A stretch of DNA of 64,000 nucleotides from Limnomonas spitsbergensis. Its lineage: Eukaryota > Chlorophyta > Chlorophyceae > Chlamydomonadales. Below, piece after piece: positions 33,969 to 47,800 of this stretch. Positions within the stretch are counted from its first letter, which is position 1. Each line of letters opens with the position of its first letter. The notes under the pieces are model-generated. The model saw only the letters and a list, made by a program, of their open reading frames with translations, was not told where the DNA came from and made no database searches. Position numbers and translations under genes: made by a program. The stretch covers positions 310,001 through 374,000 of the forward strand of contig JAYJMM010000034.1 of assembly GCA_037349105.1 (NCBI GenBank), given 5' to 3'.

Positions 33969-36820
33969 CGATTATGGCAATGGTGGCTTCCAAGCGGTAG
34001 GCCAAAGGTGGTCGTGTGTGCTTACGGAATCCTAGACAATGGGAACCTTAGCCTCTCTGATACACTCCAAAGGGTGACTGCAGCAGTCAAGCAGTGTTGG
34101 CATAAGGACAGTTTTTTTTGAAAGGTGTGGAACAGTGTGGAGGGGGACAGGCAACAAGTCGTTGTTTGTGTCACCTGTTAACAGGCGATGCAACAGTTCA
34201 CACTACCTGCTTTTCTCTGGACCTTTCTCTCGTTTTTGTCACAAGGCAAAATGGCGCAACGTGATCGCCATGCCGATGGTCTTGTGTGTATGTTACAGAG
34301 TGTGCCTTAATATATGCCATTCCATGGGCCTCAGCTTGGCCCGACTCTTCCCCTCCTCCGTTCTCCATGCAGGCCAGGGCGCGACACGATCCACATTGTG
34401 ACCGCCGTGTCCTCGGAGGATCAGCGGGCCGAGGCTCAACAGCTGCTGGAGGGATACAGGAAGCAAGTGGCGCGCAACATGACTTGCGTCAGGGCAGAAG
34501 TGATGGTAAGTGCATGTTATATTAAATTTCAGTGTGTGCACCAGAGTCACCTTTGAGGGGCGCAGCTGGGAAGCCACCACTGGGCTGATGGGGTCCAAAC
34601 TTCCATTGACCAGCCTACGGCCAGGGGCTAGGGGCATCGGTGCTTGCTGCACTGTGCCTGCTGGTTGCAGGCTGGGTTTTAGCTGAAGTCTAGCTGAGAC
34701 GACGGGTCTGTTGTACACGGGCCCGCATGGCGGAGATGATGCGCTTTGCTTCCCGTGAAACACTCCACCATGCGAGACAACCAATGATTCTGTGTCTGGG
34801 CACATGCCCTCCGTGTGACATGTCTGACCCCTCCACCCTTGCTCCTTGCCTGCTCGCCTGCCACCCCCGTGCTCCCTGCCTGCCTGTCCCACCCCTTGCT
34901 TCCTGCTTGCCTGCCCCCCCTTTGCTCCCTGCCTGCCTGCTCCCCCCCTTTGCTCCCTAGCGTGCCTGATCTACCCCCATGCTTGCACTCTGCCTTTACG
35001 TTTGCAGGTTCGAGGGACGCGAGGCCTGCTGGATTCAATGGAGCAGTACGTGGTGTCAGAGGGCATCCCAGGCGCCACCCTGATTGTCATGGGCAGCGCA
35101 CTCATCACCTCCAACCTGACAATGGTGAGTACAGAGGACAATACTGTTCATATTGGGGGGCTTCATATACAAAGCAAATGCAATGCAGATACAATGCAGC
35201 CTAACTGAAGCTTCACTTCAGCTTAAGTTTAGCCCTAAACCCTGAATCCTACACCCTGAACCCCGGCTAAAATTCAGCTCCATCCCAGGCTCCACCCTGA
35301 CGGTCATGGCGCACTCACACACTCGGCGCACTCGGCACCTCCAACCTGTCCTTGGCGGGTGCAGGACAGCACTGTTTCTTGCTGGGTGAATCAGCCACAA
35401 TTCAGCTACAACTCAGCCTTCCCCCAGGGGGGAGGGTCTGGTGCAGAAAGGCCCGGTGCTTAGTCAGGCGGCTGCATGCCACTGGTTCAGGTTTGGTCCC
35501 TATCGACCCTGATAGATCCCTTAAAAACTTAAACCCTCAGCCCTCAAGAGCCCGATTTTGGATGCCACCCCCCCAACAGTCTGCCTCATAGTTCACCGCA
35601 CAACTCTTTGTTGCGGCAGGGGTGTGACCCCGAGCTCCCAGCGGCCTCAAACGGCCCTGAACCTTCAGACCTCGAGGCATCCATCCAGGAGTGTCCCTCA
35701 CGTTACGGCTCGCACTCATTATCTCATGGTCCACCTCCCACCCTTTTTCTCATGGTCCACCTCCCACTATTTTTCTCGTGGTCCACCTCCCACCCTTTTT
35801 CAGGCATCAGTGACCCTGAGTTTCATGCGACGCACTGTGGGCCTGCCTATGGTCATCGTGACACAGAACTCCCTCCATAGCCCGGTGAGTGGGGCCCCCT
35901 AGCATAGGATACAGGATCCTTCCCTCCCGCTCCACACCAAAGATCGTGGTGATGTATCAATAATGCCTCCAAATACCTTGCATGATGCACATATATTCAA
36001 GGTAGTGATGCCAGGTGAATAGGTGATGGATTAATAGTTTTGGATATGAATGTCTGCATGCACCCTCACGAAACTGTATGGGATTTTGCAGACGTTTCTT
36101 GTGAAGTTTTAGAGAACCTGACGTCCTCCGCTGACTGGATATCCCCCACACTCAACCACCTCCCAACCACCTCCCAACCACCTCCCTACCACACAACCAC
36201 CTCCAACCTGTTTGCTCCTCAGACTCCCGACACGGTGCGGACCCGCTTCATGGTGTCGGTGGACGCACCCTGCAGCCAGGTGCTCCAGCTGGTGTGCTCG
36301 CAGCTGCTGGCGACCCGGGAGAGGGGCGACAAGCTCTTCCTGACACAGGTGAGACACCGAGTTTGTTTTGTAGTGCGAATAATTATTTTAATATATTAAG
36401 TATGTTGTGCTTGCCGCCAGGTCCACGTTGACAAGCACCTGACAAGGCAGCAGCAGTTGACTCAGCGCAGGATCATGGACTGCTCCATCAGCCATGCGCT
36501 AGGTGAGAAGCAGGGCAGGCAGAGACCATGTCGACGGATTGGCCCATTCATTGGTCGGTGCTTTAGTATTGTTCCTTGAACATTGTGCTGAACACCTGCC
36601 TGCTTTCTGCTGCTGCCCCTTCACCCTCTGCCCCTCCCTCCCTCGTCCCCTCACAGGTTACCGCACCGCACCCACCCCCCTCATCCTGGAGGGGGCGCTG
36701 GACACCTGCCTGGCCTCCGCTGTCCAGGACCATGCGGTGGGCCTGCTGGCGGTACAGATTCCATCCGGATCCAGGGGCCTGCCACCTACTCAGCTCAACC
36801 TCCTGAGAAGCTGCAAGTAG

Positions 36821-38894
36821 GCATGATGTGTTTATATGCCCACTGCCCAGAGGTTTTATTTAACTGCTGATGGTACAAAGTGAGAGGAAGTGTAACTGGA
36901 GAGGAAGAGGAGTTACTATTAAGCGGGTGTAAAAGAAACCTACGACCTCTTGAGGCATGTTACTTGAACGCTGTTGGTGGTGAGAGTTGAAAAATGGCGC
37001 TGCTCGCTGCTCACAGCTTGGGTCATGGCGCAGTTGAGGCCACGTCCGCGCCGTAACTCACGAGCGGCAGCGGGACTGTGTCTGAAGCCTCTTCGCAGCC
37101 TCTTGAGAGCCTGCATCCGCATGTCTTTTTGGCCGTCTTGTTTCTCTGACCTGATGGCCTGACCTGATGGCCCGCTCACTGCTGCAGGGGTGCCACTCTT
37201 CTCTATCAAGAGCCGCTTGCTGGCGATAGGACACTGCTGGGCTGAGCCACTGCTCTGGTTAACTGCAGAGCGGCATACGGCGACAAATTGAACGACGTGC
37301 AGATGAAACACCCGGATCTGCTTAATTATGAATGAGACAGTCTGCAATCAGGACCGTATTGATGTTTGTTTCCACCAGTATATTTCAGTCTTACTGTAAT
37401 ATGTGATGTGTGAAGTGTGTGAAAATCCTTTCCCTGACCATGTCCCCAAATGCATTTGTATCCCTTCACTTGACTTTCCATTTTCCTGATCAGCTGCCCG
37501 GTGTGGTATCTTCTTATTCTTTCCTTTTTGTTGAGGTCGAAGATCTGGACGGGCAGAGGACACATCAGGGTGATCTTTTCCTTCTCCTCTTCCGTCTGTT
37601 TCTTTCATATCTCCCGACCAGGCAGTGGGGCACTCCCCCGTCCGAGCCTTTTGAGCATGATTTTTGTCATGGACCCTTGCTGTGTGGAGCACTTGGGATT
37701 TGGCTGCTCAGTGTGTGCCAGGGATGATGTCCTCCTGATGTACAAATAATACATATATATATATAGCGGGAGATAAAGGAGTCCCCCTTGAATTCCTGCG
37801 GTTATTGACTTTTTGACTGGCGCCATTGTGTTTAGGATGGCGGAGTGGAGCTGATGACAGTGTGTTTATTCATATTCGTTTTCTTCCACTGGGTAACTTT
37901 CAAAAAGTTCACATCTTGTGGGTCTGCCAACAGGATACATCCACCCAGCATCGAGCTATACGTACAAAGTTACCGGTAGGCATAGTCCTGGGTTTATACT
38001 GCTGATGGACCGGACATAACCATTGAGGAGTCCCTGTTTCGTCTCACAACGGACTGCCATGGGACGCAGGCATATCAGTCAATAACGTTACACCTCTGGG
38101 CCCGCTCAAAGCTCGGCCGCGTGGGCGCCCAACTGTTCAGAAGGGAGTCAAGGAGGAACTGAAAGGAAGAGAGGGGGAAAGGAACTAAAGAGGAGGCCAG
38201 GAAGGCAAAGAAGTTCAAGTCCAACACCTGAGTTCCACTTGAGAAGGCAGAAGGCATATGAGTATAAAACTACATTGAGGTTTTGAAAACAAAACTGCGG
38301 GGTGGCGGGGTTCCTTTTGAGCCTAGCCAGGCATCATAATCGATGCATGCGGCAGGTGACCACAAACTGGATTGAGCACTACTTGACTACCACACGACAG
38401 CAAATCATAATAATGCACATACAGCTCCAAACAGGGTGAAATATACTTTGGCAGAAAAAAATCGCTTGCGAGGCTGCACCCGCGCAATGTACATGAAAAA
38501 AAGAAGCCTGCTGACTAATCAGCAAACAGAGGCATTCTGGCAGCAGAGGCGGCTGTGTGGCCATCCTAACTCAGGTAGCCGCCTCCTTGGCCAATCTGTT
38601 GTCTTCCGCACCCGCTAGCACCGCACAACTCTTTGTTGCGGCAGGGGTGTGACCCCGAGCTCCCAGCGGCCTCAAACGGCCCTGAACCTTCAAACCTCGA
38701 GGCATCCATCCAGGAGTGTCCCTCACGTAGCCCCGCCTCCTTGGCCAATCCGTTGTTTTCCGCAGCCGCTAGCACGGCCGCCTGCTGGCTAAGCAGCGGG
38801 AGAGGTTATGCAGTCGCCCTAATTCACGCAGCCGCCACCTTGGCTGTTCCTTGAGCTGCCGCAGCCGCTAGCACGGCCTCATAGCAGTCACACC
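36821..38894. other. Convergent intergenic region (copy 2), no clear gene
   Basis: Duplicate of 21148-23227. It separates the truncated Usp-like copy (+) from the complete hexokinase (-). It holds the shorter TA microsatellite near 37753 and the 110-bp dispersed repeat at 38619-38728. Confidence 0.5.
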
Positions 38895-41800
38895 TTACAT
38901 CGCGTCCATCTTGTGCCCTACGTGGTCTTCCAGAGCCATCGCAGCAAAGTTCACAGCCGCGGCCTCATCCAGTTCATCGCCTGTATCCACATCCGCTGCT
39001 CCGTTGCCTGCCGTAACCTCGGCTGTGCCGTTGGCTGCCGCAGCTGCCAGCACGGCGGCACCCACGCACGAGCCGTCATGTGCGAGGGTGCACTTGAGCA
39101 GCTTGGCCTTGTCGTTCCCTGGGAACAGAAACCGTGCTGCATTTTAAATATTGAAAGATCGGCAAGCCATAAGCACCGACGAGATAACCAGGTCATCAGT
39201 ACATCTCAATACAGGAACCAACAACCAGACCCAAAAGCCTCACGACCCTGCTGGGATTTCTTCTGCATTTTGCCTGGCTGAAGGGTCAAGCCGTAAGCTC
39301 TGCACGGCGCTGCTACTTCCGATTTGGCAACGCCCCGCTTTCTTCCATATTTCACAAAGGCTCACCAACGTGCTCTCCAATGGCACTGTCCAGCAGCTTG
39401 CGGTATGTCAGGAACTGCTCGTACACCCCGCCGTCAAACGCGATTGTCAGGCTGTGAGGCTGCTGCGTCCAGCCGCTGTGCTCCAGGATAGCGCACAGCG
39501 CCAACGCGACGAGGTTGGCCGAGCGCTTGGCCACCAAGCGGCACACCTCTCGCACCTGAGCGGGACGGGATAGCAGGCGCGAGTGCATGCGGGATGGAAG
39601 TACAAGCACACATTCATGCATTTAAATCTTGACCAGCCTACGGCCGGCTGCAGCCCAGGCAGCACGGCTCACAGCCTCTTTTCTTGGCAATGTGCCAGTT
39701 TTCTCTTTCAGGGCTGGTGGACCCACCTGCTGGACTGGTGAACCCCCAAATATCCCCCCCCCCCCCCAAAACGGTGAGGCAAAATTACGGGAGAAAAAAA
39801 TAGAACCACCAGGTTTCGCTGCAAAAAAGCTGCCGAAACAGCTGCTAAAAGCTTCTCATGATTTTGCAATACAAGGAGCAAAAGTATTCATTCATGGACC
39901 ATTGCTTGACCCCCCCCCAAAATAACCCCCCGGCCACACCCTACCACAGCCCGCACGCACCACACGCTGCGCCTCGGGCGACACGCGCCTGCGCCCCATC
40001 CCCAGGAGCCTCCCGAGCACCGCTCCCGATGCATCCTCGTCGTCCACAGCCTCCGCCAGGGCGGCGGTGGGGAAGCCCCCCTTGCTGGCCAGCGCCTTGG
40101 GGACCAGCGCGGGCCCAAAGCCGAAGAGCCTCCGGCCGAACAGGGCGAGCGCCGGGTCTTTGGCCAGGGTGAGCAGGATGCGCCGCGCCACCTCCCCGAT
40201 GTACATTCCCGACAGCAGCTTTTCAAACAGGTACTTCCCTGCACAGAGCACAGCAAATGCCTCGTAAAGGGTCCGGGGATATAAGTAAAGGATTTGAGGT
40301 TTGTGCAAATGCCAAGTTGTGGGTTCTTTATGTTCAACTGAATGTTAAGGGTACAAGGGTTTAGAGTTGAAGGTTCACGTGCATGTCTAGTTCAGGGTAA
40401 AAAGTTTGTTGTGAAAGATGAAGGGGTCATGCCAATGCCTACTTCAGGGTCTAGGGTTGAAGGTGTAGGAAGGAAGGCCGTGCTGGGGAACGAGGGGGCT
40501 GTGGGCGAGGGCGGCGGCAGCAGCCTGTACAGCAGCTTCTTAAACAGGCACTTCCCTGCTTGAGGGGAAGGGATTAGGAATTAGGGTGAACCTGCCTGCA
40601 TGGAAGGAATTAGGGTCAACTTACCTGTGCGGAAGGCTGTAGGGTTTACTAGCCTGCACTGAAGGGTTTAGGGTTAAGCCAAGTGGCTGCGGGGAGGGTT
40701 AAGAGCATGGCAGGAAAAAGAGCATGGCAGAAAGGAAAGGCGTGGTGGGGAATGGGCAACAAGGCAGGCACAGAACACGCCAGACCAGGGGCACAATCAG
40801 CGTATCTTTTCCCGGTTCAAGAGGCCACCCTCAGCGGGCCACCCTCGGCCTCCAAAAGCCCAATGAGGCGATGATTCACCCGGCCTATGGCCTGTCGCCT
40901 GCAGCCCAGGCATCATGGTAGGCCATGCACGAGACAGAGGGCACTGGCGTGCACTGGCCTGGCCTGGCCTGCACTGGTCTGCCCTGGCCTTGCCTTGCCT
41001 GCACTGGGAAGCTACCTAGGTACCTTAGCAACCTGCAATGCAACTGTTCTGGCTGCCACCCAAGACTACGCCCCTGCAGCCGTGTCAAAACAGAGCCGAG
41101 GCGGCTCACCGTTGTGAATCGTGGCATCGTCCACTGCCCAGTCCTCGTCACATCGAGGGAGGGACTCGCTGTTGAATGCCCCCCACCTGCAGGGAGGCAT
41201 GGCACGCAAGCACGCTCAGCTTACAAAGACTAGAGACTTTAAAAGCTTCAACCCTTAACCCTGATGACACGTACGCGCATCGAGGGAGGGACTCGCTGTT
41301 GAATGCCCCCCACCTGCAAGGCATGGCACGCAGGGGCACGCTCAGCTTATATAGATTAAACATTGAAAGCTGCAACCCTGAACCCTGATGACACATTCGC
41401 GCATGCAGGGAGAGACTTGCCATTTTGAATACCCCCGTCAGGGTTTAGGGTTTAGGGTTTCCATTTTGAAGACCCCGTCAGGGACCCAAATTGAGCTCGA
41501 GGGGGTCGCAAAAAATACTTCTCCACTGCGTGGAGTTACTCTGGCAGTGAAGGGTACGTAGACTAGCTCAGCTTACATTACGGCGGCTTCAACCCTAAGC
41601 TTAGTTGCTTGCCCAGCTTGCATTCTAGACTTCGCAACCCTGATCCTTGAACCCTAATGGCGCGTTGGCACGTCCAGCTTACACTGTACATTCAAAATCC
41701 CATGCACCTGGACTCGATTGCACATTGGCATGCCTAGCATGCATCCCATATTTCGAAAAACTTGAACCTGATAGAACGTTGGCAAGCCCAGCTTCAATTG

Positions 41801-44800
41801 TAGGTTTCAAACCTACAACCCCGAACTTAATGGCGCGTCGGCATGCCCTGCCTACAACCCCCACATTTATCAACAGAACCTCTGATGCGCCGCTCGTCAA
41901 CGCACCCAGAATCAGCGTTTCATTGCGAGACCAGACGGCATACAGTCACATCCTTGATCCAAATCCGAGCATTTCAGCTACAGTTCAGCTACAGTTCAGC
42001 TGCGTCGCGGCCTACCGCCAGCAGGGCTTCGGCCAGCAAGCCCTGCTGCTTGCACCATCAGCCACCGGCCGGTCAAGGTTCTATCCCAGACAGCTCATTT
42101 TAAAATATTGGTAAGAGCTGCAATGCCTAGTGGCAGTGCAGCTCGTACCAATATTCGAACACTCAAGTGGTGGCCACCCGGTAGCTCCCCCCCCCAACAG
42201 TGGTCTCCGGTGCGCTCCGCAACAGCCGCTTAGACCCATGTCCAAACACTCACTCGACGTTGACGATAGTTTCCGTGTCGGGATGGATGGGCGGGTCCGG
42301 CTTCCATTTGGTGACGTCTCGTACCTTGACCACGCAAGCCAGGTTGGTCCCAGTGCCCATGATGATTCCAATGCGCGTGTCGGGGTCAATGTACCTGCAT
42401 GTGTGCATGGGTGCACATCAGCACTGTGACAATGAGGGTCCTTGCTGTGCCAGTATTGCGTAACTGAGTTTCAGCCACTCTAATTCCAAGGCAGAGGCAG
42501 CTACTTTTACCAGGAAGGGACCGTTACGACTTCTAAGATTTCTGAAATAGGGCGCAATTGCACAGCCCAGGTGCACATGCATGTGCGCATGGGTGTTCAT
42601 GCATGGGTGCTAGTACACAAGTGCATGCAGGAGGGCATGGGCGCAGGTGCATGGGTCCCCGTTCTCTCTGTGACGGCTCAGCGGCGTCCATGAGGGCCGT
42701 CCCGCTCCTGGCTGATCTAGCAGAGTGCAGCCCATTACAATTCCAATGGGTGCATGTCCACGTGTGAATGCACGCGCATGCAAGAGGCATGGGCGCAGGT
42801 ACATGAGTCCCCGTCCCCATGATGATTCCAATGCGCGTGTCTGGGTCAATATACCTGCATGTGCGCATGGGTGCACGTCCCCGGGCGAATGCAGGAGTGC
42901 TCCTGAATGCATGAGGGCATGGTAGCACCCCCATCCCCATCCCCATTATGATTTTAATGCATGTGTCCGGATCCATATACCTGCACATTTGCATAGGTTC
43001 GTGCATGGGTGCACATCCACAGGTGAATGCAGGAGTGCACGAGAATGCACGAGGGCATGGGTACACGTACACGAGTCCCCGTTGCCATTACGATTGTTAT
43101 GTGTGTCCAGATTAATGTACTTGCACATCTGCATGGGTGTGTGTATGGGTGCACGAGAATGCACGAGGGCATGGGTACATGTGCATGAGTCCCCGTTGCC
43201 ATTACGCTTTTAATGTGTGTCCAGATCAATGTACTTGCACACCTGCATGGGTGCATGTCCCCAATGAAATGCACGGGGGCACGCAAATGCACGAGGGCAT
43301 GGGTGCTCATGCATAGGTCTCCGTCCCCAATGCCAGTCCATGGTGTTTGTCCGGATCAATGCACCTGCACCTCTGCATGGGTGCATGCATCAGTGCACAT
43401 CTGCATGGGTGCATGCATGGGTATGCATCCCGTCCCCATGATGATTTCAACACGCGTGTCCCTGGGGCAATGTACCTGCGCCTATGTGTGACGGCAAAAG
43501 AGCACATGCATGCATGAGTGCACATGCATGCATGGGAGCACGCATGGGGGCACAGGCATGGGTGCACATGCATGACAGCACCAGATCGTGCACCACATAG
43601 CTGGCTTCACGCACAAGTTGAACGGACGACAAAAAACATATTGTGTGTTCATGCACAAACTCATAATCGCAGACATTATTGGAAAACGAAATTAGTCAAT
43701 TATCGATGTTGTCGATCAAGAGCGCACATGTGAAGGGCGTGGAGGGGAACGTGTGCATCGACACAAGCTGTTTTGCATTGTACCATGCAGCCTTTTTCAT
43801 ATGTCTCCCATCGGAAACCACCCGCCTGATAGGCCCACCTGCACACAAACAAAAGCTGGATACCGGTAGTAACAAAAGCTGAATACCGGTAGTAACAAAA
43901 GCTGGATACCGGTAGTAACAAAAGCTGAATACCGGTAGTAACAAAAGCTGGATACCGGTAGTAACAAAAGCTGAATACCGGTAGTAACAAAAGCTGAATA
44001 CCGGTAGTAACAAAAGCTGAATACCGGTAGTAACAAAAGCTGAATACCGGTAGTAACAAAAGCTGAATACCGGTAGTAACAAAAGCTGGATACCGGTAGT
44101 AACAAAAGCTGAATACCGGTAGTAACAAAAGCTGAATACCGGTAGTAACAAAAGCTGAATACCGGTAGTAACAAAAGCTGAATACCGGTAGTAACAAAAG
44201 CTGGATACCGGTAGTAACAAAAGCTGGATACCGGTAGTAACAAAAGCTGAATACCGGTAGTAACAAAAGCTGGATACCGGTAGTAACAAAAGCTGAATAC
44301 CGGTAGTAACAAAAGCTGGATACCGGTAGTAACAAAAGCTGAATACCGGTAGTAACAAAAGCTGGATACCGGTAGTAACAAAAGCTGAATACCGGTAGTA
44401 ACAAAAGCTAAATACCGGTAGTAACAAAAGCTGAATACCGGTAGTAACAAAAGCTGAATACCGGTAGTAACAAAAGCTGAATACCGGTAGTAACAAAAGC
44501 TGAATACCGGTAGTAACAAAAGCTGAATACCGGTAGTAACAAAAGCTGGATACCGGTAGTAACAAAAGCTGAATACCGGTAGTAACAAAAGCTGAATACC
44601 GGTAGTAACAAAAGCTGAATACCGGTAGTAACAAAAGCTGAATACCGGTAGTAACAAAAGCTGAATACCGGTAGTAACAAAAGCTGAATACCGGTAGTAA
44701 CAAAAGCTGAATACCGGTAGTAACAAAAGCTGAATACCGGTAGTAACAAAAGCTGAATACCGGTAGTAACAAAAGCTGGATACCGGTAGTAACAAAAGCT

Positions 44801-47800
44801 GAATACCGGTAGTAACAAAAGCTGAATACCGGTAGTAACAAAAGCTGAATACCGGTAGTAACAAAAGCTGAATACCGGTAGTAACAAAAGCTGAATACCG
44901 GTAGTAACAAAAGCTGGATACCGGTAGTAACAAAAGCTGAATACCGGTAGTAACAAAAGCTGAATACCGGTAGTAACAAAAGCTGAATACCGGTAGTAAC
45001 AAAAGCTGAATACCGGTAGTAACAAAAGCTGAATACCGGTAGTAACAAAAGCTGAATACCGGTAGTAACAAAAGCTGAATACCGGTAGTAACAAAAGCTG
45101 AATACCGGTAGTAACAAAAGCTGAATACCGGTAGTAACAAAAGCTGAATACCGGTAGTAACAAAAGCTGAATACCGGTAGTAACAAAAGCTGAATACCGG
45201 TAGTAACAAAAGCTGGATACCGGTAGTAACAAAAGCTGAATACCGGTAGTAACAAAAGCTGAATACCGGTAGTAACAAAAGCTGAATACTGTCAGTAACA
45301 AAAGCTGAATACTGTCAGTAACAAAAGCTGAATACTGTCAGTAACAAAAGCTGAATACCGGTAGTAACAAAAGCTGGATACCGGTAGTAACAAAAGCTGA
45401 ATACCGGTAGTAACAAAAGCTGAATACTTTCAGTAACAAAAGCTGAATACTGTCAGTAACAAAAGCTGAATACCGGTAGTAACAAAAGCTGAATACCGGT
45501 AGTAACAAAAGCTGAATACCGGTAGTAACAAAAGCTGAATACCGGTAGTAACAAAAGCTGAATACCGGTAGTAACAAAAGCTGAATACCGGTAGTAACAA
45601 AAGCTGAATACCGGTAGTAACAAAAGCTGAATACCGGTAGTAACAAAAGCTGGATACCGGTAGTAACAAAAGCTGAATACCGGTAGTAACAAAAGCTGAA
45701 TACCGGTAGTAACAAAAGCTGAATACCGGTAGTAACAAAAGCTGGATACCGGTAGTAACAAAAGCTGAATACCGGTAGTAACAAAAGCTGAATACCGGTA
45801 GTAACAAAAGCTGAATACCGGTAGTAACAAAAGCTGGATACCGGTAGTAACAAAAGCTGAATACCGGTAGTAACAAAAGCTGAATACCGGTAGTAACAAA
45901 AGCTGAATACTGTCAGTAACAAAAGCTGAATACTGTCAGTAACAAAAGCTGAATACCGGTAGTAACAAAAGCTAAATACCGGTAGTAACAAAAGCTGAAT
46001 ACCGGTAGTAACAAAAGCTGAATACCGATAGAAGATAGGACAATAGAGCCAACCTGCCCTAAGAGAAGAATTGCAAGGTGCGCTTGGGATTCACGCAGGG
46101 CTTTCAAATTCAAATTCAAATTCGAATTTCCCCTGCTCCTGCCTGTGGGCTGCGAGCACCCCGACGGTGTCGTTGAGCAGCGCCAGCACGCGGCAGTGCA
46201 TGCTGGCCCTGTCCAGAGCCGCCGACAGAAGCTTCACAGGATCCTGTCCAATGACACCTGCGGGTCGAAGGGGTAAGACACAAATAACACGGTTGCGTCA
46301 CAGGCACGGGAAGTGCAGGCAGGCAGTGCATGCTGGCCCTGTCCAGAGCCGCCGACAGAAGCTTCACAGGTATCCTCGCCAATGAAATCAGCGGATTTGC
46401 AGGGGTTACACAAGGAAAACAGGATGTCGTGTGTGTGAGGGGTGCTGGGCATTGGCAGGCAGACAGGCAGGGTATGTTCTTACGTCGGCCCTGTCTAGAG
46501 CTGCCAACAGGGGCTCCGCAGGATCCTGCGGGTTGGATGAGATTCTCAACATAAAAGACAGGGTGCAGCATTTTATGTGTGCAGGGCTGCTTGACCCCAT
46601 CAAGGGTAGCCGGGAGATGCGTCACCGGATCCTCCTAATCAAACCTATCGGGTCTGTTCAGGGTCAGCTTCAGCGACAAAAGGGACCTAACCTTGACCGG
46701 CATGCGGCCCAATCAACCGCATCAAGCCCTGCTGGCCATAGGCCGGGCTGTAGCTGAATTGTAGCTGAGCCCCCCTACAACAAAACACTGGCCGGTACCT
46801 GAGCATGTGAAGCCTTTGGTCCAGTCCAGCAGGATGCCGCCATCGATGGCCGTCTGCTTCATGGCAAAGCTGAAGCAGAAGCCAACAATGGGGGGCTTCG
46901 TACTGCATGAGCAGGGTTTGGGGTTCAGTGTTCAGTGTTCAGTGTTCAGTGTTAGCTGTCCACCCTAACGATGGGGGGCTTCGTACGGCTGGCATGAGCA
47001 GGGTTCAGCGTTTACCCTACACCCTAACGACGGGGGGATTCACACTGCAGTTATGAATAGATTTTAGGGTTAGCTCTACACCCTAACAATGTGGGGCTTC
47101 ATACTGCAGTTATGAACAGGGTTCAAGGCTCAGGGTTCACCCTACAACCTAACAATGGGGGGCTTCGTACTGCAGTAATGAGCAGGGTCTGGGATTCAGG
47201 GTTCAGGGTTAGCTGTCCACCCTAGCCATGGGATGCTTTGTACTGCAGTCATTCGTACTGTAGTTCACGGTTAGGGTTCAGCTTTTACCCTACACTCTAA
47301 GTATGGGAGATTTTGTACTGCCTTAATGAGCAGGGTTCAGGGTTTAGGGTTTACCCTACAACCCTAACTATTGAGGGCTTCGCACTGCCTTAAATAGCAG
47401 GGTGTGGAGTTCAGGGTTTAGGGTTCAGAACCCTTCACCCTTACGATGGGAAGCGTTGTGCTGCAGAGATGATTCAGTCAGGGTCAGCTGCTGCTGCACA
47501 ACGAAAAATTTACACCTCACCCAACCCAACAGGCAACAGTGGGCATACTTTTTTTTACACCTCACCCAACCCAACAGGCAACAGTGGGACACACATTTCC
47601 ACACACTTTCGCCGAGGCGACACTGGGCCACGTGTAGAGGCATCGCTAGTTCTTTTAAAAATGCGGAATTGATTCGTCTGAACAAGAATCTGCATCCATA
47701 CCCATTTCCAGCGGTATTAGATCTTTGTTTTTGGCGCCACTGAACCGTCACATCCTTCAGAAACTGAGTAAACCGAGGTTATGGGCATTTGACCACCAAG

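Larger units (their letters stand above)
30584..36820 (+). pseudogene. 5'-truncated copy of the Usp-like gene (last nine exons)
   Basis: Exons 30584-30752, 31630-31756, 32964-33215, 34373-34505, 35008-35124, 35804-35884, 36223-36348, 36421-36502 and 36657-36820 repeat exons 12-20 of the gene ending at 21147. The encoded peptides are the same wherever compared. All splice sites and both Usp-like regions are kept. The first eleven exons, including the start codon, are missing because the duplication starts inside intron 11. Directly upstream lies the 23-bp satellite, so there is no evident promoter or start. Inference: a recent non-functional fragment, or an artefact of assembly. Confidence 0.87.
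29601..45265 (+). repeat. Large tandem duplication, copy 2
   Basis: Direct repeat of 13906-29598. I saw only two differences from copy 1: a net 22-bp loss in the 11-bp minisatellite (33289-33968) and 6 bp less in the TA microsatellite (about 37753-37765). Beyond 45265 the satellite continues into unique DNA holding the rest of hexokinase. Confidence 0.95.
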
